DNA of 62,000 nt, taken from assembly GCF_001949145.1 (NCBI RefSeq), contig NW_019091372.1, positions 713,409 through 775,408 of the forward strand, given 5' to 3'. Every line of letters starts with the position of its first letter. Position 1 is the first letter of the stretch. The DNA comes from Acanthaster planci. Taxonomy: Eukaryota; Echinodermata; Asteroidea; Valvatida; Acanthasteridae. This document shows positions 18,801-31,200 of this stretch, one piece after another. The notes below the pieces were generated by a model. It did no database searches. It was not told the DNA's origin and saw nothing but the letters and a program-made list of their open reading frames with translations. The translations under genes were made by a program, and so were the position numbers.

Positions 18801-20531
18801 GATGCAGTGACTGGCAAGTGAACTTGGTCATTGATGTTGTTGTCCCCAGTGCTCTCGTCTACAACAAACAGGTTGCCAGCCGTGGTCCAAATCATAAATC
18901 TCGTATCTGACAATGAGGCAACAGGTGTGGTGGATGGTGAAGGAATCTGCGGAACTGAAACACAACGAATTGATTAAAACACCTATCACTGCACAGAACT
19001 TAAGAGATAAGAATTAATGTAGCTTGGCTCTGGTTTCTAATCTGTTGTGTGTGTTTGACAACAGCGTGTAAGCATCCCCTCCAAACGGTCATCTTCCAAT
19101 TTAAGCTACAGTTCGGGTTTTTCCAGAAGCCACTGTATTTCGACAGTCATCCAGCGACAGTAAAGAATAGAATGATACATCCTGTTTACCAGTCGCTCAC
19201 TTCTACTTCCACTTTGACGACGAATGATTCAGTCACGATCTAACATCTCACCTCCATGAGGCCACATTTCCTTCATTATTTCATCCGTTCCTTCCTAAAA
19301 CTTGCTTGTGCATTTTACTGCCGTACAATTTCAATAAACACTCTCCACAACAAAGAACGCATGTACGTTACATACTTAATACTTCAAAGGACTGAAAAAA
19401 GCACATCCTTCACGGTTGAATTGATAAACGTACTCAAAGCGCACTGAAAACGGGAATACGAAATGGCGCCTGATTTCGAACTCTTGGCCGACAGATTCCG
19501 TGCATACTTTTAGTAAAACAAGAAGAAAATAAATTTCCATCACTGCCCGAATCCCAGCGCGACCTAAGGAAACGTATCTTGTTTAACAGTTTCTGCTCAC
19601 ATGTTTGGTTTTTTTTGGAGGGGGGTTGCAATTGATAATATTTTCATTATCAATTCGGTGGGTAAAAGTTGCGTTCGCTGGTGGGGGGGGGTGAACTTCT
19701 TCTTAAAGGAGGATGAGCATCAAAAGATTTCAAACAGATTTTAAAACAGAACTACTGCGTCAATCATAAACACAAATCCATTCGGGAAGCATGGTCGTTT
19801 TCGAAAAAAAAAGGTTACGGCAGTCCTGTAACTGTCGGTTAAATAACTTACTGCAGATTTGTCGGTCCACGTCGTACTTGTAGTCGGGGTCGACACATTC
19901 TGTACTGCAAATGGTGTCCCGTTTCCGATGACAAGGCGAGAGGATCCGCACACCGGTCGGGCATATTCGGCAGGGTAAGCAAATGTAGTGTCTGCAAGAA
20001 CAATATTGCAAGTAAAAACAAATTAAACACAAGCCAAACACAAGAGTTCACAATTGACTCTATCATTCTTTTAAAGAGGTGCTTTTTCTATCGAAAGTTG
20101 ATAGAGTGAAATGATATTTTTACAGACCTGACTTCTCCACGCCTGTTGATGAAAGATCTTACTCGTGGGTCACTCCCGTCGTACCCCTTTCGGAGAATCT
20201 CCGCGTACTCATGGTGAAGAAGGCACCTTGGTTCGCGGTCTGTGATGCGCGCCGTCCTTGCAGGCGTTTCGGTCTCGGGAGCTGCGTGTGTGGACACGGG
20301 TGCGTCTGCCGTGCGAATGAAACTCGACTCTAGACTGCGTTTCGACAAGGGACGGTCAACGACAGGGAACAGATCACGCAGCCCGATCTCCGTGTTTCCC
20401 CTGCTGAGGCTCGCTGATGGGGCCAGGTCGTTCTCTCTCTCCAAGGGTAAGCCTCGAGCCACTTCCACCGTGAGGATCAGAGCTAGCACCCAGATCGGGA
20501 GAAAAGAGATATGTCGGATGTGGTCAGTCAT
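15886..20531 (-). CDS. TNFR-module / ZU5-UPA-death domain transmembrane receptor, paralog B
   Basis: Eight-exon model, 869 aa: 20531-20128, 19991-19852, 18954-18696, 18528-17490, 17367-17176, 17046-16852, 16505-16463, 16223-15886. All joints are AG/GT and in frame. In order: signal peptide (1 to ~27); an ectodomain stretch with an SKR dibasic site; one TNFR module with C139-x2-C142-x2-C145, C155, C163, C167 and C181 (CRICPTG, RKRDTIC); a Ser/Thr/Pro-containing stalk; transmembrane helix about 241-264; cytoplasmic NLNVFCEP motif; ZU5 about 392-570 (FGPEGG, DVILEIPPGAIP); HFS at 569-571; UPA about 572-743; a 14-residue linker exon; death domain about 762-845 (WRPLYRRLMG, VSWRKSLGRLAT). It is the tandem duplicate of the gene at 7687-12566, with identical intron phases and a 195-base exon in common. 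Cytoplasmic parts align throughout; ectodomain exon 1 is much less alike. The start ATG has G at -3. Confidence 0.9.
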
Positions 20532-23500
20532 CGCTAACCATCTAGATGTCGATCAGTTAGTACCTACCAAACAAATTGGACAAGGGACAAAATATATACT
20601 CAGGTAAGCGAGTGTCTGCAGTGAAATCTCTGCGCTTTTTTTACTTTTTTGGTTAGGGTAAGCCTGAGGCATGATTCCGTGAAGGTCGTTGTGTTCTTTT
20701 GGGGAGGAATGAGAGATGGTTGGGGGTAATTCACTATCAGTTGAGTAGCTGTAGGCCTACCAAATCTTGCGAAAGGGGTGTCCCTAGATGAAAGTGAAAT
20801 GAGTAAATTTCTGCACTCTAGTAATAATTTAATTAAATGACGTTTCTTGTCGTCAACATCATGCTGAAGTTACGCTTAAATCCAAGCCGAGTGCAAAAAC
20901 GGCAGCGTTGTGGCCTCCACTTTCATTTTATTCCTAAGCACACTATAGGGTGATTGGCCAAAGTTTGGAAAAGCAGTGACCGTTTCGGACACGGCTTGAT
21001 ACGGAAAATGGCGGATTGAGGAGAGCCGTAGGAAATGGATTGCGTTAGAGCAAACGATCTAATTGAGCTCAATCTTTTTTTAATATCTCTGTTTGATCTG
21101 CAAAAACATAATTAAAGGACTAGAACCATACACTTTAAAGCACTCCATCGTCCATTGAAACAAAAATAATACCACATACTTGCGACTAATTTTATGCATG
21201 CATAATAATGAAACTATGCTCTGTAATAATAGAGCCAAATTGAATTCTAAGGCAGTCATATGGTGTGTGAACCAACTTTCACAATATTAAAATTCAATTT
21301 CCTTCAACACCTTCATGTATGGCCTACAACTCAAACTTAAGAATCCACAGCACTAGCGCCTCACTGACGGAAGTTATTCAGTTCATCTTTACTTTCACGA
21401 GAAAAAGCAAGCAAGCAAACAAACAAACAAACAAACAAACAAACAAACACCCCAACCAACCAACAAACAAATAAACAAACAAACACCCCCCCCAACACCC
21501 CAACAAACAAGCAAACATATAAAAAACTTACCAAGCTGGTTGAAATTCTTAGCAGGTGTATCGAACGAACGGATATTTGGTGAAAATGATGATAGTTGCA
21601 ACGAAACTCTTTATATATAAGGGTTCATGGGGATATCCTCTATTTTTAGAACCGGATGCAGTATAGGAATTTCCCGTAGACTACAGTATTACACAAGGTA
21701 CGCTGCACTACAATCTGGACAATAATGAAGCATCCTGTTAACCTGTGCTTTTACTTTCATTTTCCATTTCGACGATTAAGTGCTTCAATCGTTTCTAGTT
21801 TTTTTTTATGGAAGTGGTCTGCACAGAATACATTGGTTAAAATATTGGGGAGAGGAAGTCGAGGGCAATGGTGAAATCGGAACCCCCCTCCCGAAAATGG
21901 TGCGTTCCGAGTTGTATCATCTGTTTTTTATCAAACACACCGTTCTTTCATTTTCGATTTGACCAGTTTATATTGAGTGGTTATAAGTCGTGTGCTGAAT
22001 CAGGGCAGGCTTTTTTGCCTTTTTTACAGGGTATGTGAAACCAAATCCATGGAAATTTGAAAAAGTTAGGTGCTCTAAATGTACAAGTTTTTTGGGGGGA
22101 GAGCATTTTAATCAGTTCAGGGGATGGGGCTTCAGTTCTCTACATTACCAGCAAAGGATTTTATTTAGCCACCGAAATTCTCCTGATAATTTTTGAAACT
22201 TCCAGAAAGTTCTTTCAAGCTCTTTTATTGTCGGCAGCAATTTTACACCACTGCACGCATACTGATCGGAACCGCTTTAACTCCACCACTAACCTCCAAA
22301 AATATGTACATGTATAACTCTGTCGCTAACGCTACACCAAAGAGCTGTAGTTAGATTACACTTTCTAGAAACTCAAGTCGCTTTGTCCAATGAAACCTTT
22401 AAAAACTCCATTCTGAAATTACAATGTGTCAGGTTTTGTTGAAAATTGAGGAGTAGGTCAGTGTTAGCTTACAAATAATTTAATTATCTTAACTTAAGGT
22501 GTACTAACATTTAATAATCATTTATACAAAACTTTGTCTTTAGTGAGGGTTGGTTCCACCTTGAATGAATTTGACCCGAGCAAGGAAGGGAGACAGCAAA
22601 AGGGGATTTTACTCCGACCACAGACCATTCTTCGCTCCAAAATTTGCGCATCTGCAAGTTCTGTAGTTCAGTTTGAATTTGAAAAACACCGAAAAGTCCT
22701 TGCAATAAATGTAAGGAGTATTTCACCTCCTGATAGTAGGCACAAAAACTTTGGCAAGGCGGTGATATCACGGGGATTTCCCAAACAGTGCCCGGTAGCA
22801 TGCCCGCCTATGACAGCCGAGGTCACGTTATTTCTATAAAAGGATACGTACACCCCAACCCCAAAACAACCCACCTTAGGAACCAAAGTTCACCCTATTG
22901 AATAAGTGCACAATGGTAACCACGAAACTGTAAGTATTTTCGTCCTTATAACTTCCTTGTTGGGTAAAGCTGGCGAGTCTCTTCCACCACAGGCTAACTT
23001 TTTGTTTCCTTTCAAGAACACTCTATCATTGTTGACGATGACGTAGCTGATTATTTTCGTATTTAAGTCGTGTCGGAACATGGTCGGAATTGCTTGGCTA
23101 CAGTTTAGAATTAATTACACGCACGTTCACGCAGGCAGCAAGCCAACGGCTTCATGCATTTACCATTGACACGGACGCATAGCTTGAAGTTGCTCTCCGC
23201 ACGCGCATATCATAAAGAGGGAAAAGGGGATGACCAGTCCACTGGCTTTTGTAATCACAGAGTACTCAAAGAAAAAATGACATTAAAATTATATTGATGA
23301 CTCATGTTTGAAACGGTTGCGATGGTTGGTCTGCTTTCCTTGAGTTGAAAAAAAAATCTACAGTCGGTTGGAAGCCGGTATGCTTACACAGAAGCAGTTT
23401 ACAACAGAGGAAGTTGGAAAGTGACGCTTGGGCTTCCCCAAAATCTCGCAATAACTTGGAACAAGGAACAGATTTCCCCAAAGGTCAGTCAGTTTCGCTC

Positions 23501-24848
23501 AGTCATTCGGCTTCCATCGAGCTATGATAAAGTTCACTCGTCCCTATCGCCCGTAAAGGGCGCTCAGATTGACTGATCGCTTCAGGATCAGTGGCTGACA
23601 AAGTTTGTTGGAGCCCTTACTGGATATATATGTTATTAAAACGAAACGACAGTGAGTCCACATTAATTCATGTAAGCTGATTTGAAACAGCCTACATTAT
23701 TACATGTTACACTGCACCGATGACGTCACTTTTTGTGCGTTTCACAAACAAGCCAGTGGGGGCCCACGGTCCACTGAGCACACACACGTAAATAGAGTGT
23801 TGGCGTCATCAGCAGAGAGGTTTATTGAAGTTACCCATTGAGCTTTGCACCTTTCGTGTGTAACTGAATTCCCTTCACTATTTGGAGAGAGCCAACAACC
23901 CATCCGTCTGCGCGCGCTGAGGGCGCACGATCGAGTTTGCCACGTCCAAACAACTTTAACCACACCACAGAGGGCGCCAGTTTGGCCATGAGCACACGTG
24001 GCCAAGAAGCCTTCATCTGATCTCTGTAACTTGACCGCGCGTTGAAAAGTAAAAACTCACGACAGCTTCAACTTGTCCTCCACTGTTTGTTCTAAACATT
24101 TCTTCCTAAAACAGAAATTGGCATCTTTTTATACGTGCTTTGCTGCAAGGACGCCACGCAAACGGAAGTCAATTTTTGGTAAAATATTTGAAAGTTGTCA
24201 ACAACGCTTTTACATTTTAAACAGAACGAAAACGCAGCGATAAACCACCCGCTAAGCATAATTTAAGAGTTCAATGACTTCTGAAACCCTTGTATGGTTT
24301 ATTAAATCCCAGTTTTGTTGCCAACTGAACCACATTAATTTCTTCACATTTTGGAATCACATAGGCGATAAATTTTTGCCAATGATTTTGCTGGAAAAAC
24401 AAAAATAAACTTGAGAGAAACCTCGCTGGCAAATATTATGCCTTTTACACATCGCTGAAAATTCAATTCACGAAGACAGAATTTTCATTTATGAATCAGC
24501 TTTTCCATTTTCAAAAAAATGAAATACACTAAGCTATCATTTGGCGGTGAATATAAACTGTACAAAGTGTACGATGTGCTAGGCACAAGCACTGTCGTAT
24601 CCCTATTGAACCTCTCTACAAATCCTTCAAAATCTACTACATGGCAAAGAAAAATCAATGCAACCAACTTCAATTTAATTCTAACTACCCACATCTCTCT
24701 GCAAAGATACAACCTGAATGCACCAAAATCCTTCACCTGCCTCCCTGCTTAAAGGGGAACACATTCTTAACCCTTAAAAAAAGTCCTCCGTTATTGCGTA
24801 AATGTGTTCCCTGGAGGTGGGTTCTCCATCCCTCAAATTTCGCCAGCA
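20532..24848. other. Spacer upstream of receptor B
   Basis: About 4 kb without a recognisable gene. It should begin with the promoter and 5' UTR of receptor B. A CRE-like TGACGTCA occurs near 23721, but nothing ties it to a gene. ORFs here are short and do not resemble known families. Confidence 0.45.
21407..21516. repeat. (AAAC)n / CAACC low-complexity tract
   Basis: About 110 bases of AAAC repeats grading into CCAACC and CCCCAAC. The Val/Cys/Leu-rich minus-strand ORF through it is an artefact of the repeat. Confidence 0.9.
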
Positions 24849-25022
24849 ATACGGGCGATTCACAATAGTGTGCCTCCAAGAGTTTGCAACGCATTGACTA
24901 ATCACAATGCACGAAATCTGTTGACCCATTCCAAATGCCCAGCGGGTCGACAAATTTTGCGCATTGTGATTGGTCAACGCGTTGCAAACTCTTGCAGGTG
25001 CACTTTTGTAAAATGCCCGTAT
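24849..25022. mobile_element. Hairpin MITE, ATACGGGC...GCCCGTAT
   Basis: The two halves are reverse complements over most of the 174 bases. Landmarks are AAGAGTTTGCAACGC on the left and GCGTTGCAAACTCTT on the right, with a short loop near 24930. It carries no coding sequence. No clear target-site duplication is visible in the flanks. Confidence 0.8.
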
Positions 25023-25732
25023 TCCACGTAGTGTCAGAGTCAAGAGATTGTGTGTACAGTACATCACGAAGCAGGGCAGTGTGGATGATCCGCAGTATAA
25101 TCCAGGCATGTACACTGTGTTGGTGTCAGGCTGAGCACAGACAGCCCAAGGTCCACCCAAGACCTTGAAATAACGCATCCTTTGAAATCATTAACAAGAG
25201 CTTTTGCCATACAGCCTCAATCCTTCAGAGCCTTGGGAAAATTTGGAACAGTTAGGATCAAAGGCTTTTCAATCCTAGGTAAGAGGCAAGCAGCTGTGCT
25301 CCAAAATCTCCAAAACCTCACCCCGGACTTTGTAGGATTTGGTGAGGTCATGAGTTAAACTACAAGAAATAGCTTTACATACATGTATTTACAGGAATTT
25401 AAAGTGGCGGACAAAAAAAAAGAAACATTTAACGGTTTTACCACTTCTGCAAGTCCACTCAAAAGTCATATTCCGACAAAAGCCAGATATGTTTGCTTTG
25501 ATCTCTTCTCCCACATCCAGCTTCACTAAACCTAAAATTCCTCTGGCATCTAGAACAGTGGAAGGACTAAACCATAGGATTCCTTTCTTCAAATCGCATA
25601 AGAAACTGTAATTCAAATGAACAAGAAACAAAAGCAACCAAAGTTTACTTCACCACAGCAGGGAAACTTGAAGAAAAGAGGGCGGAAAAGCACAAGTCCT
25701 AGGAGCTGGAGCCATAAATTGTTGTGCAACCA

Positions 25733-25870
25733 ACAATGTTGTGGATAAATCTATGTGTCACAAGTCCCTGCAAGTGCATCACAAGTCATCCAGACTCAAG
25801 TCACAAGCTGTAAAAACAAATTTCTTTGTCACAACTCATTCGATTACTTGTGACTGAACTTGTGATGGAC
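25733..25870. repeat. Dispersed repeat rich in CACAAGTC words
   Basis: Contains TCACAAGTCCCTGCAAGTGCATCACAAG-like words followed by a CAAGTCACAAGCTGTAAAAAC segment. Related sequence lies near 26580-26700 and 43168-43290, so this is a small dispersed family. Confidence 0.55.
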
Positions 25871-26041
25871 TCAATCAATCCCACCATGCATACCTCGTGA
25901 AGTACCGAGGCCAGAGCTGCTACACACAATAATGGGCTCCACATGGATCAGTCACAGGTCTTTTTAAGTTTATGGCGCCCTCAAACAGAAAGGTACACCA
26001 GGATGGGATAATGGCAGAGCAGAGATTGAGTCAGGACTTAC

Positions 26042-27908
26042 CCCGTTGATGCCAGGTAGTGATAAAATGGTGCTAAGTACTGGAACTCTTCGCAGAAAAT
26101 TGATAATGACAGGAAAAAATCCTCTGTGGGAGATGCATAAAAAATGATTGATATCAGCCCTAAATCCAAGAGCATCCTTGCTAAAAAGACTCTATTGTTG
26201 CGGTTCAGTTAATCCTAAGACCTCACACTTTCCCCAAGTCTGTTACAAGTTCTTATACAACCTCCAAGTCCATCGAAACCCCAGGTCCATCACACGACCT
26301 CACACTTCCCCAGGTCCATCACATGACCTCACACTTCCCAAGTCCATTACACGTCCGCACACGTCCTCCAAGTCCATCCCAAGTACTTGTACGATATGTT
26401 AAATAAGTCAGCCAGAAGTCCTCACTTCTATCACATGTCCTCAAATTCCATTGTAAGTTTCACATGTACCACAACTTCATCACAAGTCCCAAAGTCCATC
26501 ACAAGTCCTCACAACCCTCTTAAGTCCATCATTAGTCCTCAGAAGTCCCCAAGTTTATCACATGTATCACGCAAGTCTTCACATATCCACCTAAGTCTGT
26601 CACGAGTCATCCAGTTTCAATTCAAGTTATAAGCTATTCAAAAGAACTGTGAGAAAGCATTCCTTTGTAAAAGTTTGCCAATCCTGTGAATGGACTCACA
26701 AAGGGGATTATGAGTTATGACCAAGGGTGTGAAAGGACCTGTGATAGACCAAACCTACTTCATTTGCATAAAAACAGGAAAAAGTGTGAAAAAGTGCTGG
26801 CTCTACAAAGAACGGGTTGTGAGAGATGATCTCGCAGTCCATGTTTTGAACAACACACCCAATTTGTCATGAGAAAGGTGGCTCTTTTAAGATCCAGCAC
26901 TAGGTATTCTGTGACATTCCTCTGGCACACCTGCAAAATTTCCTGCTTTAGATCCACACCGCAAAGCTCAAAAGGCCAATGGACCAACTTACCTGAATAA
27001 TAAGAAAAACCCATACGTTTCAACGAGCATTCCGACTAGAGGCCATCCTATCAGTACGATGACCATACCCCCAATGAAGAAACCTGTGGCTTTAAGCTTG
27101 TGTTGCTGGAAAAAGAATCGAAACGTTCGCTCCAAACCGATGACACAAGCTAAGCCAGCCAGGAACAATATCTGCCAAGGAACCGAAGGATCAAAGTCAG
27201 ATGAAAATCTCTTTCAAATGAAATCTTTCCTTCAGTTACTGATTATGATGCCAAATTACGATATCAAACTCGAGCCGAACAGCTGAATCTGTAAATCAGA
27301 CACATCATATGATGAGGCTTAAACACTTGCCAGCAGGGGATTCAGTGTTTACGGTTCAAAACTTTTGAAAAACAAAAACTGGTAAAGTGTTTCTGCTCAC
27401 TGCAACAAGATTGAGCAGATATGGACACCTGTCGCACCGTACTGTGATTAGCACAAGCCTTGCTGCTTATCTGCCAAGACTAAGATATTATTGAGGTAGG
27501 GTCTCATATGTAATTCAGAATGGTTGGAACATTCCCTTTGGAACCATTGAGAACTCAGCATACCCATTGCACAGTTGCCTAAAAATGGTCTATGTACAAA
27601 GAGGACTGCTCTCTCAATGCTGGAGCATTCCCAACTTATAAGACACTCACTAACAGTGATGAAATATTCAAATATCTGTAAGAAAGGCACGTTTCCTTCA
27701 AGTGTGGCTCAACATCGGTGCCACTGACAAATTTTCATTTGATTGTGAGCAGAAGTACTCTCATTTTTATAGGCAAGAAGATATTTATACAAGTAGCCAA
27801 ACAATGTCATACTTACATTTCCGATAGCCAAGAGACCTTTATCGAAAAGGAAGATGACTCCAAGGAATAGGAAGAACGCACCAAAGCCAGTAAGGCCTAT
27901 ACCAATCT
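26042..27908 (-). CDS. GOLT1B: GOT1/GOLT1 vesicle transport protein, three internal exons
   Basis: Exons 27908-27817, 27171-26993 and 26123-26042, all with GTAAGT donors and consistent phases. The protein segment runs IGIGLTGFGAFFLFLGVI, then LLAIGN, ILFLAGLACVIGLERTFRF, KATGFFIGG, IGWPLVGM, TYGFFLLF, RGFFPVIINFLRRVPVL and LSLPGING, closely following animal GOLT1A/B through their four membrane segments. GOT1 proteins are small tetraspanning membrane proteins of the early Golgi and ER involved in ER-Golgi transport. Compared with the ~138-residue family length, about nine N-terminal residues and the C-terminal ~14 are missing; each normally sits on its own short exon and I could not locate either here. 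The A versus B paralog cannot be settled from this fragment. Confidence 0.92.
26230..26610. repeat. Degenerate minisatellite, AAGTCCATCACAAGTCCTCAC-type units
   Basis: Many diverged copies of roughly 20-base units built from AAGTCC and ATCACA/TCACAC words, lying in the sequence downstream of the last identified GOLT1 exon. The ORFs across it simply translate the repeat. Confidence 0.85.
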
Positions 27909-30900
27909 CTGAAAATATAAACAACCCCCCCAAAAAAATTGTCTTAAAGAACAGTTCATGTGGTGAATCAATTACCTACATGTATTCTTCATGTTCTGAT
28001 ATATCTATGTACATGTAAGTGTGGTGGAGCTAGAAATTTGTCATACATTTTGCAAGCGTCTTTTCATAGGAGTAATTCCCTCTAAAAATACAGTTTTTGT
28101 TTAGAGTTCCCTCGAACTTTTCTGTTAGTGTATTCCCATATCTACTTTGCTTCAACCCATATAACTTGGCCTCCATGCTCGGACCACACTTAGTCTGAAG
28201 ATCAGACCAGCAGAGATACTATCACTGCTCATGTATTTTTCCTCCTCACTAGAGTGTGCGTTTCTGCTTGAGTCGGAATTCTGTCTGCTTCTAAAGAGTC
28301 AGTCATTAAAAGCCAAACTCTCCTCACTAGATCTATTTTGACACACTGTGTTGGTTTCTAGTCCTTTTGATTTTTCCATCTTTTTCTGGGGGGGGAACTC
28401 TTTAATTAACAAATTCTTTTTGTCCCTTTTTTTTTTAAATTGGTGTCTGAGTCCCTATTAATTCATTTTCCTGCAACCTTCCCCTCAAAGATCCCTGAGT
28501 AATTAGTTGTTTTTTTTACAGTATTGCGAGTTCTCCATAGTAAGCCTTAACATGCCGTTTTCCCTGTTACATATATCCTCCTTTACAAATGATGGATATG
28601 CTACAACCCAACCATGCTGATTACGGAACCTGTTGCGACTAAACTTGGCACAGTCCTTCACGCACAAAATGGCAGAAACTTTTTAGAGTACTTCAAAGTA
28701 CCGTTACATGAACCGTTACCTGTTGAAATGTCAACAGTATGAACGAATATATGCACATGCTCGCTGGAGATAACTGGTCTCAAGATGGGCTTCAATCGAA
28801 TGATGGTGCAGATGATGAAATATTTGTCTAGCGTTAATAAGCCTTATCCCTATTAGCAATAAGGCTTATGAGTAGCACTCCACATGCAAATGCTGTTGTC
28901 ATTCCACAACACGTTTTTATAATAGTCTTTTTTATGTTTCATGTGCACATGCTCAGTAGATTTAACGGGGGAAACGAATTCATGACAGCAAGGTTATGTG
29001 ATGTTTGGAGAATGGACGCTCGCGGTTGTTACTGTTGTAGACGATTCGTTGCCCTCTAACTTTGTTCATGCACGGGTACCAAAATCAACATGGGGTCGGA
29101 ATGTGCACAATTTGCTTAACAAACTTCCATTGATGCTTTGACAGACAAAAAGATGTATGTACATGTATTTTGTGAAGGTGGTGTTCAGTATTGGTTGGCT
29201 GGATTACACGAAGAAACACTCAAAGGGCGCCCTCACACTACGGCAAATCGTAACATTACGACGAGTACGACTGATCACGCTGCGCTGATCATGCTGATTG
29301 ATGTGATACAGCTAGCTAACAAGCAGGCCTACAGAAATGTAAATCACAGTTTTCTTTCATTTTCTTAGAATTCATTTTCCACTAAATGCGCATGTTTTAA
29401 TGTGAAATTATCTAAAATATGCAATTTTACTTCTAAACACGCCTAAATACTTACTCTGAAAATCAGAAACTTCAAACATGTTTGCCGAATTTTTATGCTG
29501 AAGTAAGCCGTATGTTGATGTCGTCTGCAAAACTGACGTGTATTCAGCCTCGTTCAGTAAATCTGGCCGTTACTTTAGTGTGATGTAAAAATACGAAGTT
29601 GTTTCTTTGACTTCAACAACAAAAATATTCTGATAATAGTTACGGTAGTAATTAAAATTTATTTTTGAATTACTAAACTTATATACGTTTCATTGTTCGT
29701 CCAACGCTGTTATGATGTAAACATGGCAAGAAAATCTAATTCGATGAAGTTGTCTTACGCCCTCACGCGTTCTGATAAAAATTATTTTGGCCGTGCAGTT
29801 AGTTGTACTATTCTCTACTGATACGAAAAAGCAAAAAAAAAATGAATACAATTAGACAGATGAAAATAATATGCACAGTTTTAAGTGAGGTTCAATGATC
29901 AGGCTCAGAGTGCTAAGCTCTGTGGCCACGCCCGGGATTTGTCGGATTAATGGGGTCAAGTCCCCGAGGGAGGCCTTCCGGTTTATTCATATATTCGAAG
30001 TATTCTGATCACGTGAGGAAAAACAAATTGGCTACATTGGCTATATTTCAATGCCACCATTTTGGTTGACACTTTAGCAGAATACCCCGCCACCCCGCAC
30101 GATCATAGCCAGGTACAGGTCAAAGTGTCACACTCTTCTCAAGGGATTTTCACCCGTGTACCCCGCAACCAGTTATTCCAGGGGTCGTTTTTTTTTATAA
30201 GAGTGGGGGTATTCTACAATTAATCCGAAACTTACGAGGCAAAGGGCTGGATGCAGTCTAGTCGGAAACACGTGTTCGCAGGCCATTTGAGCGAGTGTAC
30301 AACATTTCTGCTGTACTCGTCAAGCTTTGAGAGTTCGGTTGAGCGGCAAGGTTAATTTCCTCAGAAACCTTGTTTTTAGTGCTGAGGCGATAATTCGTCG
30401 CTCATTCTGTGGGCTAATCTCTATGAAATTTTTGACAAGAAAACCTAGACCTTGCCTAATCTACACTGTAATTATGGGCCTAACTATGCAGAGTCTATGC
30501 GCAAAATTGTGTACAAGAAGACGCATGCGTTAGTTATGGCTCTTTTTAACAAAACGTTATTACAGGGTTATGTCAAATTCAAATTTGCAGCAAGATGTAA
30601 ACTTGTGAAATTTTCCACACTATGTATTTAGGTGGCTGGGGCAAACTGGCAAAGCAAGGGGAAAGGCAGTTTAAAAAAATCCAAAAGGAAAAGCCACTAG
30701 AGATACGACAGGAATCAAGGTAGGTTGCCTACTGAATTGGCCCCAGATGCAGGTAGACTGTGGACAACCAATGAAAGGTACGTAGGCCTACTTCTTACCC
30801 ACAAATGTGCTCCTGAGCCTTAGGTTGGAATTTAGAATTTGGCATGGTCAAGACTGGAATGACAAACAACAGTGGACTCGCATAAAGAGCTTTTATGAAA

Positions 30901-31200
30901 AAAAATGCTTGAAAGTTGGTATAATGGAGATTTTATAGACGACTATTAAAGAATTCACCAACTCATGAGTGAAAGAATGCTATGCAGTTTGGGGTGGAGT
31001 TTGATGGAAAATCTGAGGTGGGTTTTGAGGCTCTGCTTTGAGCAACTTATACTTGAAAAAATTTTTTAACCCTAACACTCCTCAATCCTTCACCTGTTGG
31101 ACGACTGAGGACTGTTACGGTTAATGTACTGTCCAATGCAGTTACGTCACCCTTTCTAAAAACACACCACACAACGGCAATAAACACACAAAGACAGCCC
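27909..31200. other. Upstream of GOLT1 exon; no gene recognised
   Basis: Should contain the first GOLT1 exon and promoter unless they lie further upstream. Nothing here encodes the expected short N-terminus (Met-Ile-Ser-type start followed by a donor). A small palindrome (AATAAGCCTTAT...ATAAGGCTTAT) lies at about 28834-28869. Confidence 0.4.

Noticed and set aside
7687-20531. UNC5 netrin receptors
   Set aside because: The cytoplasmic domains fit, but there are no Ig or thrombospondin modules; the ectodomain is a TNFR-type cysteine module.
20242-20607. Plus-strand ORF of 121 codons
   Set aside because: Antisense to exon 1 of receptor B, with no domain.
23742-24016. Minus-strand ORFs of 61-87 codons
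   Set aside because: Overlapping frames both stay open by chance in GC-richer DNA; no recognisable motif.
24040-24105. Last GOLT1 exon (VEDKLKLS then stop on the minus strand)
   Set aside because: The only usable acceptors give the wrong phase, and the match to the expected C-terminus is too weak.
26230-26610. CRISPR-like spaced repeats
   Set aside because: Units are degenerate and contiguous with no fixed spacers, and the genome is eukaryotic.
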